Source: Mucor racemosus
Lineage: Eukaryota; Mucoromycota; Mucoromycetes; Mucorales; Mucoraceae
Reading direction: 5' to 3'
Length of the DNA stretch: 64,000 nucleotides
Assembly (NCBI GenBank): GCA_027405735.1
Contig: JAPEHQ010000001.1
Location: 1,302,001-1,366,000 of the forward strand
A program made the translations under genes and the position numbers. The notes under the pieces are model-generated. The model saw only the letters and a list, made by a program, of their open reading frames with translations. It was not told where the DNA came from and did no database searches. This document shows, in pieces, positions 10,905 to 22,226 of the stretch. The number at the start of each line of letters is the position of its first letter. Within the stretch, counting starts at the first letter, position 1.

Positions 10905-12259
10905 GATAAGACTAAAACTCAATATAAATTATCTCTAACGCAATAATTATAAAGTAAGACTATATTATCATCAAATAAACTACCATACAATATTAACGTA
11001 TATAAATATTTGCAGTAATAAGCTTGAATCAAGTGGTTACATCATTGTAAATTCTTGAAAAAATTCTGAAGTATTATAAAATCACTTATTTTTAAGACTT
11101 ATAAGGCTTGTAAGCGGAATATTAATTTAGAAAATTATTTCTGTCCAGATCATCAATTTTGACATTTTTTAAATTTTTTTTTTTGGTTTTGCAAATTTAG
11201 AGTTAATTATACTACCAATTATAAAAATAAAAAATATACACGTATGCAGAATTCAGCGCTCTATTTGCTCAATAAAAAATAATAAATATTTTTATTGCAA
11301 AATATAACATGAAAATCCTTTAATCAAAAAACCGTTTTTGGGCCAAAAATGCAAAGTTTCATTACTTAGCATTTAATATTAAGCTTTTATAAAATGTGTA
11401 TTAGTTATGGCTACAATTTTCTCTCACAATGTAGTATATTTAAACATTGATTTTGGCATCAAAATTTGACTTTTCTGTTTTTTGATCAAAATCATGAGTG
11501 TTGGTAAGGATGAAATGAGCCCCGAAAATGTCCGCTACAAAAACTGAATTTTCAGACCCTATGTGCTAATGTGCTTAAATATAAGAAAAGTGATAAAAAA
11601 ACGCTTTTTTATTTAAAATTTAGATATACAGTACTACTGTATATACTATAGTATGAGAGGCTTGGACGTTCAATCTTGCTATGCTCAATTATGGCGTCGC
11701 TCTACGGGTTCACTTTTGCACCTTTCTAATGAATGTATGATATGACAGACGGTTTTTCTGGTATAAAAATGTATGTTTCTATAATAACAGATATTGCCTA
11801 TTTTATTCAGTTTATGGTTAATGCGGTGTAATGCTGCTTTTACATTGGTTAATATGAGCAATTTAGCAGGGTTTTAATTGTGCTAAATAATGTAAAGCCT
11901 TGAAAACTCTTTTCTACGTGTGTTGTTTCTCTCTTTTAGTTTTCATATTCCAAGGATTTATTCACCGTTTGATAAGGCATATCAGACTATCACGCTGGTA
12001 TTCTTTTCTTTTATCTGAATGTGCATGCTAACATAGGGGACTAATGTTTTTAATATAGGTATCAGTCTATATTAGAGACTGATATTTTTATTTAGCCGCA
12101 TTCTAAGATTAAATATCATTACTTACTACTGTATTGTTAGACGTATTTCTTGATGATTACCGGATCAAATCAAAGGCAATAATAATATTTATATCACTCA
12201 ATGAAAAGCAAGGACTAACTGCAAACCCAAAAAATATTCCAGGAAAGTGATAAAATTTT

Positions 12260-12605
12260 GTTACGCCAGGAGATTATATCAATCTCAAAGCTAAAATATG
12301 TACTAAATCATTTAATAAAAATAAAGGAAAACTGTTATAAAATGAAAGAGCACACTAAAACTAAAGAACTTTATTATAAGATCGAACCATCTTCTTTTAT
12401 ATTCACATTCTCTAATTATATGACCTGTTTAAAGGAGTCTATTTATATATATACATATATCCAATCAAATCTAGGTGAAACACACTAGTTCCACATTCCT
12501 GTATAAACGGAGCTTCATAACATAATACACAGCAATGTAGAACTTAACATATCAAACTGTGTCGTAATCTTAACCAAGGAATGCACCCAGATCTGTGGAT
12601 GCAAC
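12260..12605 (+). mobile_element. Short non-autonomous element, copy 2, with target duplication
   Basis: A 346-bp segment begins GTTACGCCAGGAGA and ends CTGTGGATGCAAC, inverted relative to 4484-4858. It interrupts repeat R1, which is continuous at the matching point in copy A near 3215. Direct repeats AAATTTT at 12253-12259 and 12606-12612 flank it. A 7-8 bp duplication with short imperfect GTT...AAC ends suggests a DNA-transposon derivative, possibly hAT-like. Confidence 0.65.
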
Positions 12606-13016
12606 AAATTTTAAATTGTATAGAAACAAAAAAAAAAAAGAATAATCTAATGTCTTGTTTAATAACCATAGTTTTGATCGTAGCCACTGTATGCTTGAAA
12701 ACAAATCTTTTTACAGCTGACAATCGTAAACTAAAATAGTAAGTTTAAAGAAGGAGGTTAATTTATTTAAATTCTATGAGTGATAAAGTAACATATATTA
12801 TCTTAGATTTGGCTTGTATATAAATTTAAGCAGTAATTGTTATTTAAGTTTATGCTCGAGCAAAAACCATTGATGCTGCAAGCATTATAGCTATAAACAT
12901 ATTTACAAATGATTATAATCGTAAATATATTGGTTCTTGCATGTATTGCTCTACATCAACAACAAATTGAATTTTATTGTCTATATATAATCTATATTAA
13001 TAAAAGCAAATGTAGT

Positions 13017-13334
13017 TGTTGCGGTGGAATTACATACTAAAAACCCTTGATAATAATAAAAACAACCTAAATTCCAGGTGTCGGTCATAAAATATGATGC
13101 CACTTGAAATGTGAACAACAATAATAAACAAACGCTTCAATTGAACACAATAACAAACGCATGCTAAAAATATGAAATACCTTTTTGAACCATACATGTT
13201 GTGTAGATGATAGCACCCTTGATCACGGCACAATCAATTACACAAATGACATATATATCAAAACAGGATTCTATCCAAATCAATAACAATTACTGTATAA
13301 GCAAAGATATCAACAATTTAGTCAACTGCTCATC
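13017..13334. other. Intergenic, no gene seen
   Basis: Sequence between repeat R1 copy B and repeat segment S. No conserved reading frame or recognised repeat. Confidence 0.5.
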
Positions 13335-13752
13335 TATATTGAAGTTGCACTATCAATATAAATAAGATTCAAGCATGTAAAAATTACCTCTTAATTCAAG
13401 GTTACATAAAATAGATATAACAATAATAAACAAAACAACCATTTCCCAAAAAGGTCGATATTGTCACACCTGACATCAATCCCTTATGGTCCATGCTCTA
13501 TATGATTTACCCCTTAAAATATTAAATCAATAACAATGTACTCAAAACTAGAAGATTACTAACTATACATCCATTCAAGTCTGATGGTATCCAAGTTCTC
13601 TAAATCATTATAAATACCCTCATACTTTTTCAATTATTTTAAATCTTCAAAAATCTTTTGTAATAAAAACTTTGGCTGATCATAATTTATTTTTACTGCT
13701 TTTATTTTTATATTTTTTCATTTTAGTAAACAACTTCGTTATTTACTGCAAG
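13335..13752 (+). repeat. Repeat segment S, copy B (holds the empty LTR site)
   Basis: Matches 545-901 joined directly to 1425-1503, so it preserves the sequence as it was before the LTR-like insertion in copy A. The unduplicated ATAAA target lies at 13663-13667. Confidence 0.8.
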
Positions 13753-13961
13753 TATTACATAATCCAGCTCAATACTTAGTCAGTATCCTAAACAGGATCA
13801 TGTAAAATCCTCAAAGATGTACCTTCGCTCCATAGACTATTGATATCTCTCGGAAAATAGAAATATTAATAGCAGAATATAAGTGCACTGGCCAAACATT
13901 AAATAGGACTAACCTAAAATTGCTTATAAAAAATTGCGCATCATCTAAGCTGAGGTATTAA

Positions 13962-15195
13962 TTTTTTGTATTCACAACAAAGATCCAACTCTAAGCTACT
14001 CTGCATTTTTTGTTTCAGCAAAAAATATTAATCTTTCGTCGAGATAATCAAAATAATAGTTCTTATCACAGCTTGAAACCTACCATAACGGGATTCCAAA
14101 ATTGATTTGCAAAAAATGATTCCAAAATGATGAAAAAAACAAGATCTTTTAATGGCTCATGAACTGCAAAGTAAGTCGACCTAGTGTATTAAATACTTTT
14201 TGTACAGTTTTAAATTTTTCATCCACCTAAACAAAATTTAAACAAACATTTTATATTAAATTTTGCGTAAAATGCAAATGAAATTTTTGAGGTTTTTTGA
14301 GGATACGCATCAATTTTTATAAGTATGTTTCAATTATAATTAATGGATATAATTTGCAGCGAAATTATCTATTGATTGAGCTATTGCTGAACCTTTTAGC
14401 TGCATTTTTCGTAGAGAAAATAAGATTTTACCAACTTTTTTTTTCAGATTCAGAATTTGGAATGAGGGTATATAAGGGAAAAATGGAAGCTAGAAATGGA
14501 GGTACCTTTTACACACATTTTTGAGGATATCTCCACGAAAAATCAATATTTTGAAAAAACCTAAATTGGGTTCGAGAGAGCTTAATGAGCTTAATGACAT
14601 GAATGCAAAAAAAATGTTGCTCAATTTAACAAATATTTTGAAACGTACTATAGAAATGTTAAAAAAAATGAAAAAAAATAAAAGTACTCAGAATTTTTTT
14701 ATATTAAAATATATTATAGAGCACTTCAAAACAAGTAAGTTTTATTATTAAAAAGTGTTAGTATAGCTTAATTATTTCTGGAGATATGAAGCCTCAAAGT
14801 TTTCAATCCATTAGCAGTGAAATACGCGTAAAAATCTGAAACATTAGCACTGAAAAAATTAATATCAACTGCAAAAAATAGGATATTTCTAGATACTTGT
14901 TTTTGGATTAAAGTCGAACATCTCAGGTACATTGGCATATAATTTTTTCTTGGTGTTATTTAGTGAAAAAAAAAGTAGAACAGGGATGAAAAGTGGGACT
15001 CAGTTTTCAAGGAAAAATCAGTGAATTTTACGTGTTTTTATGCCTTTTGTAGAATATACTGTAGAATAAAGTAGCATAATGCGACCAATTCATATCGATT
15101 TTGCTGTGTCTAAAGTATATCCTAAAAAGTGTTTAGCATGTATGAGGCTAGTTATTAGAAAAATGAAGCATTCCGATTTTGAAAATTTGCAACTC
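13962..15195 (+). repeat. 1.2-kb dispersed repeat F, copy 1
   Basis: First of six copies of the same AT-rich repeat. Landmarks in order are TTTTTTGTTTCAGCAAAAAA, a GTAAGTCGACCTA site, TTCAGAATTTGG, ATGAGGGTATATAAGGG, CTCCACGAAAAATCAATATT, and a final segment on which the complement reads CACTAAATAACACC. Short frames containing SEFGMRVYKGKMEAR recur in several copies, but every copy is broken by stops, so no gene is called. Confidence 0.85.
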
Positions 15196-15686
15196 TTAAA
15201 TTCAATTTTTCTCAAATAAGCTTATCGAGTACTCTAATTGCGGCAACTGTTTTATTAATAATCGAATGGTTTGTGTGCATATACGTATATTGACGCTTAT
15301 CTTCGAAGCTTCAATTAAGTAATATGTATTGCATTAGGCAGCACGCTGGGGGAAAATCTTTTGGTTGTAAACAGGACACCAATAAAAAATTAAAATTGTA
15401 AAGCAAACAGGGTTTGACGATTTTGAGCTACATTTTTTCTTCCAACAACAGGTAATCATACATTGCCTGATTTTACTGCACAGTGCTGTTTCGTAATTAC
15501 ACTTTATGAGTAACAGTGATTTCTAATTAGATAAAAGTGACCGGTTGATGTGTGTGAGCACAACAATATCAAGCAAGGAATTAAATCCCAGGATTCATTA
15601 GTATATAAAGATAAAGCGTTCATGATAGGTAATACCAGCATCTTTTCTTTTTTTATCCTGCAAAAAATAAGGAAAAATCTTGTAAA
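15196..15686. other. Promoter region of the dipeptidase gene
   Basis: Unique AT-rich sequence between the repeat and the gene. No clear TATA box was identified. Confidence 0.5.
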
Positions 15687-16995
15687 ATGGTTCATTGGTC
15701 TTCATTTGCAGCTATTACTTTAGCTTTGCCTTTGGTGATGGCTTTACAACCAGAACAAATCCCCTTCTCTCAAAGATTTCATCAAAAGAAGGATGCCCTT
15801 GATCATGCACATAAGCTTCTTCGTCATAATCCCCTTATTGATACACACAATGATTTGCCTTTGTAAGCATTTAATATACCATTTATTTTCATATAAAAAA
15901 AAACTTAATCTGTTAAAATCTGTCTCTAGGCATTTAGCTTTTGTTTATGATGGCAAAATCAACGATATGAACTTTACCAAGTTTGACTGGGGACACACTG
16001 ATATTACCCGCCTTCATCAAGGTCATGTTGCGGGTCAATTTTGGAGTATTTACTACGAATGTGATGATAAAGAGGCTAATCAACTTTTGAAGGCAATGGA
16101 AACAATTGATGTTGTCAAGAGAATGGTGAATTTGTATCCAAAAACATTTCAAATCGCCACAAACACCAAGGAGTTTAGTCATGCTTTGCGTCATGGTAAA
16201 ATCGCTTCTGCCATGGGTATTGAAGGCGGCCAAATGATTGATAGTTCCATGGTAGCTCTTCGTCAATTCTATGATCTTGGTGTCAGATACATGACTGTAA
16301 GTTGGTTTTTGTTTCATATATGTAGGATGTATTAAAACAAATCCATTATGTAGCTGACCCATAATTGTCATACACCTTGGGCTGAATCATGTTGTGATGC
16401 GAACCCACCTGCCTTTGATAAAGGCTTGGGTTTAACAGATTTTGGTAAAGAAATTGTTTTAGAAATGAACAGACTTGGTATGATGGTTGATATTTCTCAT
16501 GTTGCTCATGCTACTATGCATGCTGTTCTCAATACCACTCGCGCTCCCGTTTTATTTTCTCATTCTTCTAGCAATGCTCTTTGCGGCATTGAAAGAAATG
16601 TTCCTGACAGTGTTCTTGAACGTTTAGATGAAACTGATGGTGTAGTTCAAGTAAACTTTTATAATCAATTTGTTCAGTGCGACCCCGAGAAGCAAGCTAC
16701 TTTGTCTGATGTTGCTGATCACATTGAGTATATTGCCTCTATTGCGGGATATCATCGTGTTGGTCTTGGTGCTGACTACAACGGTATTGAAGAAACTCCC
16801 ACTGGCCTTGACGATGTCTCTAAATACCCAGATTTGTTTGCTGAATTAATCCGTCGTGGATGGTCTGATGAACATTTAATTGGTTTAGCTGGTAGAAATC
16901 TTTTGCGTGTGTGGAAAAAGGTAGAATTAGTCAGTGAAAAGATTGCAAAAGCAAAGGAACTACCATCTGAAGCAAAGATTCACGATTTTAAATAA
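15687..16995 (+). CDS. Membrane dipeptidase (renal dipeptidase family, M19)
   Basis: Exons 15687-15862, 15930-16296 and 16354-16995 give 394 residues. M19 enzymes are zinc dipeptidases that hydrolyse dipeptides, usually at the cell surface or outside the cell. Visible ligands are the HxD pair in DTHNDLP (His54, Asp56), Glu157 in GIEGG, His230 in DISHV and His251 in FSHSS, plus the conserved LTHNCHTPW and GLGADYNG segments. The first ~19 residues ([19 protein letters not shown]) form a signal peptide, which fixes the start. The C-terminus ends in a charged helix without a GPI-type tail, so it looks secreted or lumenal and not anchored. Length matches the family. Introns are 67 and 57 nt, both GT-AG. 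It faces the same way as the next two genes but with 1.7 kb between. Confidence 0.93.
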
Positions 16996-18642
16996 TATTT
17001 TTATTAATTAATAATTCCCTATTAAATATGTAAGCCTATTTGCTTCTTCCTCAATATTTACAAAATCATTAGGTAGCTTTAAGATCAGTTTTTTGTAATT
17101 TTCATTTTTCAACTGTATCATGATTGTTCTTTCTAGGCATCTCATGTGATGAAAGTTTTTGGTGTTTTTCCTGGGATGTCTAAGGAGTAAAATGTACCTA
17201 TTTAAAATATATTCTTATAAGATCAGTATTTATAGACTAGACATTGTTTTTGAAGAATCTAATTGCCTGAGTTGTATACACCTGGAATACGAATACCAAA
17301 ATGAAAACCTAGAAAAACTAGCTGTGCTGCTTTAGGTTTCGCATTGATTGGCAAAATAATATGCTCAATTGGGATACAAAATGATTTTTTCATTGAAAAA
17401 AACGCTGCTGCATCTTTTTAAATAAAATACTGTAAGCTCAACATATGATATCTATCAAATCTATGCTTATTTGAGAGCTCAATTTGCAATTGCTTCGAGC
17501 TAGTATCGAAAAAAAATAAGTAAATCACATTTGCTTATGTGAAAAATAAAGAAAAGAAAGCATTCGATTTTTGAAATTAAATGCCTCAAAATAGAAAATA
17601 ATGATGAAAAAGGTAATAAAAAATAGCTGAACACCATTTGTCACACCGTTCCTATTTCATCAGCCATTGATCATCATGTAATCAAAGGCTAATCATACCA
17701 GTGAAATTTAATTTACATGAATTAAATGAATATAAATGCTATTAGAACACTTTTACAGGTTCTCTACATGGGCGCGGCGCTAACTAGAAATTGCTGCTAT
17801 ACATTTATTATAGACATTCAATTGATAGAACAGCTGGATGCGCTTAGAAAGAACTTTAGTGTTAAATCTTCTACTAAATATATCATGATGGGGCGGAGCC
17901 TATGTAGAAGATATCGAATTAAGTAAGCATTTGTGTAGGCGTGTATTTTAACCTATTTCTATTGAATTAAGTTGCTCAAAAAATATGATCCTGTACTTCA
18001 GATGTTGAAAAATGCTTCACTGTGTTTTATTTTGCGTTAAAAGCATTTAATCAGCTAAGATAATCTTTGAAATATCAAATAATGTTGTAAAAACCACTGC
18101 TGTTATAAGGCTTTAAATGTCCGGCATTTTAAGGAATTGGTTTGATAATACAGTACTTATAAGAAGGTTGTTGAAAATTGAAGGATGAATACAGTAAAAC
18201 TGGCTGAAAGATACTTTTATATCAAGATTTAAAAATATTATATGAAATAAGTGTATTTGTCATCAAAAGTAAAGTTTTGGACAAATTATCGATTGCATGT
18301 TGATTTGAATGATTTGGTAATTTCATTATCAAAACTGACTCGGTTTTCAGGATGACAAACTCGAATTAATCAATAAATCAATTTACCTCCCTAGGTGATT
18401 AGGAAAAAGTAAGTAGATATTTGGAATCAAAAACACAATTAAATGTGATTTTTTGGTCAAGATATGTATTGGAAGCATTTGAAAACATTGAAAGCCATTA
18501 AGGCAACTTTCCTTCTAGTATAACGACAGTCTGTAGTACGTATTTCGCTACTACAAGTACTAATGTCACTCCAATTGACGTCACTGAACAGTTGAATGAA
18601 GCGGAGAGATGTTCGTGGACGAAAGAGAAAGAAAGAGGAGGT
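16996..18642. other. Intergenic, no supported gene
   Basis: A 66-codon ORF at 17726-17926 lacks motifs and neighbours. The last 100 bases form the promoter of the RRM gene. Confidence 0.5.
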
Positions 18643-18650
18643 TATATAAA
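18643..18650 (+). promoter_or_regulatory. TATA box of the RRM-protein gene
   Basis: TATATAAA lies 47 bases before the start codon, followed by a pyrimidine-rich leader (TTTTTTCGCTCGCTTTTTCC), a usual arrangement for strongly expressed fungal genes. Confidence 0.6.
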
Positions 18651-18696
18651 TTTTTTCGCTCGCTTTTTCCTTTTTTCTTTAATTATTTACTAAACC

Positions 18697-18894
18697 ATGT
18701 CTGACGATTTTGATGATGATTTATACAATGTATATAACGGAGCAGGAAAGGAAGATACATATAACGACGAAGATTTATATGGAGAAGATCCTGTAGAGTT
18801 TAAAGAGGAAGATGTCGAAGTTACAGTCGAGGCATCGCCAGAAGCAGAAGATGCTAACAACGACGAAAACCAATCTCAGCAACAGTATACACCT

Positions 18895-18926
<32 letters not shown>

Positions 18927-20442
18927 ACAGCAGGGTAATTGGGATTATCAGTCGAATGCATATCAACAATATATGGCGGCTTATCAAAGAAGTTTCCAAC
19001 AACAAATGGCAGCTAACCCATATCAAATGCAACAAATGATACAACGACAGATGAGACAACATATGCCACATCAACAGCAACAACAACAGTATAATAAACC
19101 TAAACAACAACAACAACAACAACAAAACGATGATGGTAATGATGAAGGTACTAATGAAAATACAGATAAATCACCTACATCGAATTCAGACGAAGGGTAA
19201 GTTCTATCATGTTAAAATTCATAAATTATTTTCGGTATATAAATCCCATGTAAAATGTAATTAGTAAAATGTTTATTGGAGGACTTAATTGGGAAACAAC
19301 GGATGGTAAGATAGTTTATAGCTACAATTTATATCAAATAGTTTCGAGTATAGTATATAGTATTAAGGTTTTTATTTTAATAATAAAAAAACAAAATAAT
19401 TACAATAGAAAACTTGCGTCAATACTTTTCACAGTTTGGTGAAGTGCTTGATTGTGTTGTTATGCGCGACCCAGCAACACAGCGTTCACGTGGCTTTGGT
19501 TTCTTGACAATGAAAGAAAACTCAGCCATTGACAAGATTGTTAGTCAAGACCACCATAATTTAGATGGCAAAAGAGTAAGTTTTAATGTATTTTATCAAT
19601 TAGAAATGACATTTATATGGCTCCCACATTAGATTGACCCCAAGAGAGCTATTCCCCGAGATGAACAGGATAAAACAGAAAAAATCTTTGTTGGAGGCAT
19701 TTCTCCAGAGGTCAATGAGGAAGAGTTCCGTGAATTCTTTACACAATTTGGTACTGTATTAGATGCCACCTTAATGATGGAGCGAGATACAGGTAGACCT
19801 CGAGGTTTCGGTTTTGTAACATTTGAAGATAGTAAAGGTGTAGAAGAGGCTTTGAAGAATCCCAATTTATCCATCAAAGATAAAACTGTAAATATATTTT
19901 AATTCTATCGTGATACCTCCAATCTAATGTATACTTTTTATAGATTGAAGTAAAGAAAGCTATGCCAAAGGGAAAGCAAAATCGTCAACAGAATGCGCCT
20001 GTATTTAATCCAAATTTCAGACCACCTTATATGCCAAATAATAGATATAATGGAGGTGGAAACTTCAACAACATGCGCGGTAATTTTAACATGTATAATA
20101 ACATGTATCCTGCTGGTAATTATAATATGGCAACAGCCGCAGCCGCAGCCGCAGCTTATTATGGCCAACAACAGCAACAAGGTGGAGGATATAATAACAT
20201 GTATAACAATAACAACATGCGTCAACAACAACAACAACAATCACAGCAACAGCATTATCATCGACAAGGTACATTTCGAGATTTTACATTCTTTAAATTT
20301 TCTCATTGACATTTCGTTTTAAATAGATGATAACCGAGGAGATAATAGAAGAAACTCAAGGGATCGCCACCATAATAGTGGTGGCGGAGGCGCTTTACAT
20401 GCCTCTCAATCAAGAAATCAACAACACTATCGCCCTTATTAA
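18697..20442 (+). CDS. HRP1: Hrp1-like hnRNP with two RRMs
   Basis: Exons 18697-19196, 19265-19305, 19409-19575, 19633-19887, 19944-20268 and 20327-20442 give 467 residues. Yeast Hrp1/Nab4 is the sequence-specific RNA-binding subunit of the mRNA 3'-end cleavage and polyadenylation machinery and shuttles from the nucleus with mRNA. RRM1 spans about 168-243 (KMFIGGLNW as RNP2, RGFGFLTM as RNP1) and RRM2 about 253-330 (KIFVGGISP, RGFGFVTF), with the short IDPKRAIPRD linker typical of Hrp1/Musashi-type tandem RRMs. The N-terminal 166 residues are acidic and then very Gln-rich; the C-terminus is rich in Asn, Gly, Met and Gln with an Ala run, a prion-like composition. Musashi or DAZAP1-like is the alternative name; Hrp1 is favoured by linker and fungal context. 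Confidence 0.9.
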
Positions 20443-20669
20443 GCGGGAGCAATATCTGACTCTATGCTACCATGTATGACGCGTTTTCATCCTCGTTCTT
20501 TATATTATCGTTTGAGATTTTGAATCAAAATAAAAAAAAAAAAAAAAACCATGAAAAAAAAATTTAGAAAATAAATATTATAAGGCTCCCTTCCCTTTTA
20601 TTAATTAATTTGTAAAGTTGATTTGATCTTTCTAAAGCTTTTTAAATACTAACAAAAATCCTTTAGACA

Positions 20670-22226
20670 ATGAGAGAAATTATTCATTTACAAGCAGGTA
20701 ACATGAAAATACAAATATGTAAAATGCTTTTGTACTAATAATAAACATTTATGTAATGTAATGAATTAGGTCAATGTGGTAACCAGGTAATTCTAGAATT
20801 TGACAAGCAAGCATAGCAATTGAAATTAACACTATTTAACCAATATTAGATTGGTCAAAAGTTTTGGGAAACAATCTCTCAAGAGCATGGTATTGATACC
20901 AATGGTAACTACTGTGGAGATAATGATCTTCAATTAGAACGTATCAATGTATTCTATAACGAAGGTTCAGAAGGAAAATACGTCCCAAGGTTAGATATAT
21001 ATATATATCTATATTTGCATGTATAAATCAATTGTTAATTGCTCCTTTTTTTCAGAGCTGTATTAGTTGACCTTGAACCTGCTACCATGGACAGCATTCG
21101 TGCTAGTCCTTATGGTAAAATCTACAGACCTGACAATTTTGTAAACGCTCAATCAGGTGCTGGTAACTCTTGGGCCAAGGGTTATTACACTGAGGGTGCT
21201 GAATTAGTTGAGACTATTATGGATGTTGTTCGTAAAGAAGCTGAAAACACTGATTGTTTACAAGGTTTCCAATTAGCCCACTCTCTTGGTGGTGGTACCG
21301 GTTCTGGTCTCGGTTCTCTTTTGCTTTCAAAGATTCGCGAAGAATATCCTGATCGTATTTTGAGTACCTATTCTGTTTTGCCTTCTCCCAAGGTTTCAGA
21401 TACTGTTGTTGAGCCTTATAATGCTGTTTTATCTGTTCATCAACTTGTTGAAAACTGTGATGCTACTTTCTGTATTGATAATGAAGCTCTTTACGATATT
21501 TGCTTTAGAACTCTTAAATTGACTAACCCTGCTTATGGTGATTTGAACCAACTTGTTTCTGCTGTCATGTCTGGTGTTTCTACTAGTTTACGTTTCCCTG
21601 GTCAATTGAACAGTGATTTGCGTAAGCTTTGCGTCAACATGGTTCCTTTCCCTCGTCTTCATTTCTTTATGGTCGGTATCGCTCCTTTGACCGCTTTTGG
21701 CTCTCAACAATATCGTAACTTGAGTGTTCCTGAATTAACTACTCAAATGTTTGATGCCCGTAACATGATGGCTGCCTCTGATCCTCGTCATGGTCGTTAC
21801 TTGACTGCTGCTACCATCTTCCGTGGTCGTTTATCTACCAAAGAAGTTGAAAACCAAATGTTGGCTGTTCAACAAAAGAACTCTTCATACTTTGTTGAAT
21901 GGATCCCTAATAGTGTCAAGACATCTCTTTGTGATATTCCTCCTGTTGGTCTTAAAATGTCAGGTACCTTTATTGGTAACAGCACTGCTATTCAAGATTT
22001 GTTCAAGCGTGTCAACGAACAATTTACTGTCATGTTTAGAAGAAAGGCTTTCTTGCATTGGTATACTGGAGAAGGTATGGATGAAATGGAATTCACTGAG
22101 GCTGAATCCAATATGAATGATTTGGTTTCTGAATATCAACAATACCAAGAAGCTACCATTGATGAAGAATATGATGATGAGGAATATGGAGATGAAGAGT
22201 TGGAAGATGAAATTATGGAAGAGTAG
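20670..22226 (+). CDS. TUB2: Beta-tubulin
   Basis: Exons 20670-20697, 20770-20786, 20850-20989 and 21056-22226 give 451 residues. It pairs with alpha-tubulin to form microtubules. The sequence starts with the autoregulatory MREI tetrapeptide; the GTP-binding signature GGGTGSGLG is at about 140-148, and the tail is acidic ([20 protein letters not shown]). Tiny first exons with introns at codons 10 and 15 are a usual fungal tubulin pattern. Standard numbering holds without gaps. At benzimidazole-site positions it has Tyr167 (STYSV) and Ala198 (CDATF) with Phe200, where susceptible fungi have Phe167, Glu198 and Phe200. The third intron starts with an unusual GTTAGA donor. It lies 227 bp downstream of the RRM gene in the same direction. 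Codon choice is biased, as in highly expressed genes. Confidence 0.98.

Larger units (their letters stand above)
10690..13016 (+). repeat. Dispersed repeat R1, copy B
   Basis: Second direct copy of the block at 1,640-3,612. It differs mainly by point changes and by the short element inserted at 12,260-12,605. The order of landmarks is the same as in copy A: dynein-like fragment, TTTTGATCAAAATCATGAGT segment, then GTTTTCATATTCCAAGG segment. Confidence 0.85.

Noticed and set aside
17726..17926. 66-codon ORF between the dipeptidase and RRM genes
   Set aside because: No motif, no splice extension that adds conserved sequence.
18775..19125. Minus-strand poly-Leu ORF over the RRM gene
   Set aside because: It is the complement of CAA/CAG glutamine codons.
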